From an uncultured Lachnospiraceae bacterium (GTDB lineage Bacteria; Bacillota; Clostridia; Lachnospirales; Lachnospiraceae), in NCBI GenBank assembly GCA_947594335.1, contig CANQEC010000120.1, positions 1 to 7,158 of the forward strand: DNA of 7,158 nucleotides, given 5' to 3'. Of this stretch, positions 5,268-7,158 are shown in pieces. The stretch's first letter is position 1. Every line of letters starts with the position of its first letter. The notes under the pieces are model-generated. The model saw only the letters and a list, made by a program, of their open reading frames with translations, did no database searches and was not told the origin of the DNA. The position numbers and the translations under genes are program-made.

Positions 5268-6401
5268 TTTTGTTCCTCCATATACTTTATTTTTCCTGCT
5301 GTGTAAGAATTCTGTCGCGGCACGCATCTCATCCAGATGCTCTTCCATCTCCTTTACCAGCCTGAGATGGTTCCTGCACCGGTCAAGATTCTGCCTTTCT
5401 CTGTGGATCTTGTAATAATGGTCGCCCTCCAGATAATCTGCAAGGAAGCGCATCGCGTTCTCGAGCGTAATCATGACCGCTCCCGTCGGCAGATGGGCAA
5501 GCTCGGCATCCGTGAGCGCGCCGCCGCAGCCTTCGACAAAGCCCCGGACAAATGTCCGGTACAGTTCCAGATCAAAATGCACCTTTGAAAGATCCGGCTC
5601 GTCCTCCGGGGCTGTGCTTGCCCCGAAACGGATCGCATCCCCGAAATCAAGTACCGAAAGCCCCGGCATGACCGTATCGAGATCGATCACGCAGATCCCT
5701 CTGCCTGTCTCATCATCGATCAGAACATTGTTCAGCTTTGTATCGTTGTGCGTCACGCGGACAGGAAGCTCTCCGGCTGTCTGAAGATCACAGAGTGTAT
5801 GCATGAAAGCTTCACGTTCACAGATAAACCTGATCTCATCCGCCGCTTCCTGCGCGCGGCCGCAGACATCCTCGCGGACCGCCCTTTTAAAATCTTCGAA
5901 ACGTTTGACCGTATTGTGAAAATCCGGAATTGTCTCATAAAGCTTTTCGATCGGATAATCCGAAAGCCGGCGCTGAAAACGCCCGACCGCAACCGCGCTC
6001 TGATAAAACACCTCCGGATCATCCGGGCGCTCATAGCTGGACGCGCCCTCTATGAACTGGCAGACGCGCCAGTATTCCCCCTCGCTGTCGCGACAGCAGT
6101 ACCCGCCGCCGCGGCAGGGAACCATCGTAAGCGTTTCCCTCTCGGGATCCCCTCCCTCATCGAGAATCTTTTTCTTCAGCCAGCCTGTCACGCCAAGGAT
6201 ATTTTCCATCAGCTTTTCCGGCTCTGTAAAGATATTTTTGTTAATGCGCTGCAGAATGAAGCGCTTCACCTCGTCCCCCGCCTCACAGGAAAGACAGTAG
6301 GTATCATTGATATGCCCGTTCCCGTAAGCAGTTATCTCCTTTAGAACGCCCGGAAGCTGAAAACCGGCCGCCGTTTTCCTAAGCAAACATTCCTGATCCA
6401 A
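4338..6401 (-). CDS. Fused double kinase: APH-like (N-acetylhexosamine 1-kinase type) domain joined to a PfkB/fructokinase domain
   Basis: One open frame of 687 codons carries two unrelated kinase folds. Residues 1-365 are an aminoglycoside-phosphotransferase-like kinase: a nucleotide-loop motif YGNGHINDTY (26-35), catalytic HND with D220 and N225, and metal-binding IDLDT (239-243). The pattern resembles N-acetylhexosamine 1-kinases, which phosphorylate GlcNAc/GalNAc at C1. Residues 379-687 are a PfkB sugar kinase, fructokinase-like: NPGGAPANAC near its start, YDVNYR, KVSDEE and DATGAGDAF with the catalytic-base Asp. The start is TTG at 6401 with AGGAGG 9 nt upstream; the nearby ATG at 6408 is out of frame and too close to that site. 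The linker (residues 366-378) looks like translated spacer DNA: it contains an intact GGAGGA site and the ATG of the PfkB part, and one extra A at 5290-5294 would end the first protein at 371 residues. Real fusion, recent mutation and sequence error all remain possible. Confidence 0.85.
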   Translation of the reverse strand: MDQECLLRKTAAGFQLPGVLKEITAYGNGHINDTYCLSCEAGDEVKRFILQRINKNIFTEPEKLMENILGVTGWLKKKILDEGGDPERETLTMVPCRGGGYCCRDSEGEYWRVCQFIEGASSYERPDDPEVFYQSAVAVGRFQRRLSDYPIEKLYETIPDFHNTVKRFEDFKRAVREDVCGRAQEAADEIRFICEREAFMHTLCDLQTAGELPVRVTHNDTKLNNVLIDDETGRGICVIDLDTVMPGLSVLDFGDAIRFGASTAPEDEPDLSKVHFDLELYRTFVRGFVEGCGGALTDAELAHLPTGAVMITLENAMRFLADYLEGDHYYKIHRERQNLDRCRNHLRLVKEMEEHLDEMRAATEFLHSRKNKVYGGTKMDIICMGEMLIDFTPGKEERSYVCNPGGAPANACIAIARNGLEAGFLGRLGNDDFGKLLKKTLEEDGVKVLCPELTDAAVTTLAFVTLYEGGERSFTFVRKPGADILLDKDDVSEEMIQSARMLHAGSVGMSANPSRDAHFYAMQLAKKHGKLISYDVNYRNMIWSFEDAKAVVDQVLPYVDLLKVSDEELDFVGGEANIPALMQENGITVVIETLGSKGAKYFFGGKEGTVEGHKVKAVDATGAGDAFWGGFLSKLLMTGITKASDLNEDLIRAALAYGNASGGLCVQKMGGIPALPTKSDIEIFLAK
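5274..5279 (-). promoter_or_regulatory. Internal ribosome binding site for the PfkB kinase
   Basis: GGAGGA lies 6 nt before the ATG at 5267, inside the fused kinase frame where it encodes Gly-Gly. A canonical site at canonical spacing argues that the PfkB domain starts its own translation and that the two kinases were, or still are, separate genes. Confidence 0.75.
5287..5294 (-). other. Five-A run and out-of-frame TAA that decide whether the two kinases are fused
   Basis: On the minus strand a run of five A (5294-5290) is followed directly by TAA (5289-5287), which lies in the -1 frame. With six A, the APH-like frame would stop at this TAA after 371 residues, 19 nt before the PfkB ATG. With five A, the frame reads through into PfkB. 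Confidence 0.8.
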
Positions 6402-6440
6402 ACTGCATCCCCTCCTTATCCGCTGAAGCCGCCGCAGTTT
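6400..6440 (-). repeat. Inverted repeat enclosing the kinase ribosome binding site and touching its TTG start
   Basis: AAACTGC (6400-6406) and GCAGTTT (6434-6440) are perfect 7-bp inverted repeats around a 27-nt loop. In the mRNA the AAGGAGGGG site would be in the loop and the first bases of the TTG start codon in the stem. The upstream arm begins about where transcription should start from the promoter at 6446-6474. Confidence 0.4.
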
Positions 6441-6445
6441 TTAAC

Positions 6446-6474
6446 ATCATACACCGTTGGACGCCGTCTGTCCA
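6446..6474 (-). promoter_or_regulatory. Probable sigma-A promoter of the kinase gene
   Basis: On the minus strand TGGACA (6474-6469), a 17-nt spacer and TATGAT (6451-6446), each one mismatch from consensus. Transcription should start near 6440, about 40 nt before the TTG start at 6401. The promoter lies between the feo terminator and the kinase gene, so the kinase has a transcription unit separate from feoB. Confidence 0.7.
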
Positions 6475-6493
6475 TACTTGATTTTGCGCGGTG

Positions 6494-6510
6494 CAGGAAA
6501 ATATTTCCTG
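6494..6510 (-). promoter_or_regulatory. Palindrome upstream of the kinase promoter, possible regulator site
   Basis: CAGGAAA (6494-6500) and TTTCCTG (6504-6510) form a 7-bp inverted repeat with a 3-nt centre. Its middle lies about 62 bp upstream of the predicted transcription start, a common position for an activator dimer. It is separate from the terminator next to it. The regulator is unknown. Confidence 0.4.
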
Positions 6511-6512
6511 TT

Positions 6513-6547
6513 AAAAAGGGAGGACCCTCCTTTCGGAAGATCCTCTC
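6513..6547 (-). terminator. Intrinsic terminator after the feoB-associated gene
   Basis: An 11-bp stem (6535-6545 with 6520-6530, including G-U pairs) capped by a GAAA tetraloop, with further partial pairing at the base. It is followed by five T on the minus strand (6517-6513). It begins about 15 nt after the stop codon at 6563 and closes the feo operon. Confidence 0.88.
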
Positions 6548-6562
6548 CTGCCGTTTTATCTC

Positions 6563-6760
6563 TTAATCTGTCTGTTCATGGCCGCTGCCCGGCTCCGATG
6601 CGGTCTTCATCTGATGGTGTCCGCAGCAGACTCCCGCGGAAGCGCAGCCCGCACAGCCATAGCCGCAGGTCCTCTTTCCCGCTTTTTTATCGCGGTACAT
6701 GGTGCGGATGATCAATCCGACAATCCCGATCAGAATCAGGCTGATAATCACTGTTGACAT
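6563..6760 (-). CDS. FeoB-associated Cys-rich membrane protein
   Basis: A 65-residue protein with one N-terminal membrane helix (about residues 3-19), a basic stop-transfer patch (RTMYRDKKAGKR) and a cysteine cluster, CGYGCAGCASAGVCC (32-46; C32, C36, C39, C45, C46), followed by HH (48-49) and a polar tail. This is the standard plan of the small FeoB-associated Cys-rich proteins encoded right after feoB in many Firmicutes. The Cys/His cluster probably faces the cytoplasm and may help handle iron or assist FeoB, but the role is not proven for the family. The ATG has an AAGGAGG site 7 nt upstream. It follows feoB by 120 bp on the same strand and ends at a strong terminator, so it is the last gene of the feo operon. 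Confidence 0.92.
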   Translation of the reverse strand: MSTVIISLILIGIVGLIIRTMYRDKKAGKRTCGYGCAGCASAGVCCGHHQMKTASEPGSGHEQTD

Positions 6761-6805
6761 ACGATTTCCTCCTTAATATATCCGCGTCAGTCCGACACAG
6801 TATTT

Positions 6806-6829
6806 TCAGGATTCGCCCGCGAGTCCTGA
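6806..6829 (-). repeat. Hairpin between feoB and the FeoB-associated gene
   Basis: Arms 6806-6815 and 6820-6829 (TCAGGATTCG and CGAGTCCTGA) pair over 10 positions with one mismatch around a 4-nt loop. No U-run follows, so transcription probably continues into the next gene. It could protect or process the 3' end of the feoB message. Confidence 0.5.
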
Positions 6830-6880
6830 CATAGGATTCCGTCCTGCTCCCCTTGCTTTGCTCTCACAAAAATCAGATTC

Positions 6881-7158
6881 TCAGCGCGCGTACGCTTTCC
6901 CGGAATAGCTGACCGTTCCCTGATCCTCCTTGTAAGGACGGAACAGCATGTAGAGCAGGAATACGGCCGCCGCCGCAGCGACAAACGTCCAGATTCCAAA
7001 GCCCGCGCCCGTTGCGAGGTTTCCAAACTGATTGATGATCAGCGCGATGATCCACGCAAATACGCACTGGTAGCTGATCGCGAAGATCGTCCACTTCGCG
7101 TTGTTCATCTCACGCTTGATCGCTCCGATCGCCGCGAAACATGGCGCGCACAGAAGAT
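6881..7158 (-). CDS. feoB: Ferrous iron transport protein B, C-terminal end only
   Basis: The last 91 residues of a gene that continues past base 7158; it does not begin at the internal Met codon at 7108. FeoB is the membrane protein, with a cytoplasmic G domain, that imports Fe(II). The visible part starts LLCAPCFAAIGAIKREM, matching the conserved FeoB C-terminal block in which a Cys-containing loop leads into AAIxAIKRE. Two membrane segments follow (WTIFAISYQCVFAWIIALII and, after a short loop, FGIWTFVAAAAAVFLLYMLF), then a basic and polar cytoplasmic tail ending KAYAR. The neighbouring small Cys-rich protein supports the call. The G domain and any feoA lie outside the window. No terminator follows, so the small downstream gene is probably on the same transcript. 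Confidence 0.95.
   Translation of the reverse strand, partial: LLCAPCFAAIGAIKREMNNAKWTIFAISYQCVFAWIIALIINQFGNLATGAGFGIWTFVAAAAAVFLLYMLFRPYKEDQGTVSYSGKAYAR

Noticed and set aside
5287..5297. Programmed -1 ribosomal frameshifting at the five-A run
   Set aside because: The in-frame heptamer is G AAA AAT, which does not fit X XXY YYZ, and five A is short for polymerase slippage. A sequence error or a fixed mutation is more likely, though not proven.
6787..7094. Minus-strand frames of 73 and 79 codons overlapping the end of feoB
   Set aside because: They are alternative frames of the feoB C-terminus and its intergenic region; neither has a good ribosome site or a recognisable family.

Overview
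This window is a densely packed stretch of a low-to-mid GC Gram-positive (Firmicutes) chromosome, most likely from the Lachnospiraceae or a close clostridial relative. The evidence is strong GGAGG-type ribosome binding sites, an scpA-scpB pair followed directly by a D-Ala-D-Ala carboxypeptidase gene, a short clostridial-type S21, and FeoB followed by a small Cys-rich FeoB-associated membrane protein. No phylogenetic comparison could be run. Every supported gene lies on the minus strand, so transcription runs from high to low coordinates.

In transcription order: (1) the 3' end of feoB (ferrous iron transporter, cut by the window edge), a small FeoB-associated Cys-rich membrane protein, and a clear intrinsic terminator at 6513-6547. 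(2) After a good promoter, a 687-codon reading frame starting at TTG joins an aminoglycoside-phosphotransferase-like sugar kinase (N-acetylhexosamine 1-kinase type) to a PfkB/fructokinase-type kinase. (3) rpsU, a 58-residue S21 gene, with its own strong promoter, a leader hairpin and a strong terminator. (4) A complete secreted D-Ala-D-Ala carboxypeptidase whose ATG lies inside the U-tract of a hairpin that looks like a terminator or attenuator. (5) From a separate promoter, a probable operon of metallophosphoesterase, scpA, scpB and the start of a second D-Ala-D-Ala carboxypeptidase that leaves the window.

Functionally the window combines iron uptake, sugar phosphorylation, translation, cell-wall peptide trimming and chromosome condensation/segregation (ScpA and ScpB are the non-SMC subunits of the Smc complex). 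It looks like core genome: I see no transposase, integrase, tRNA, CRISPR or phage genes, and all gaps between genes are under about 165 bp.

The points most worth a second look are the kinase-kinase fusion, which keeps an intact internal ribosome binding site and ATG and would be split into two ordinary genes by one extra A in a five-A run; the 14-bp hairpin plus U-run that overlaps the carboxypeptidase start codon; and inverted repeats in the rpsU leader, the kinase promoter and start regions, and the feoB intergenic region. I do not see a wholly new multi-gene system here.
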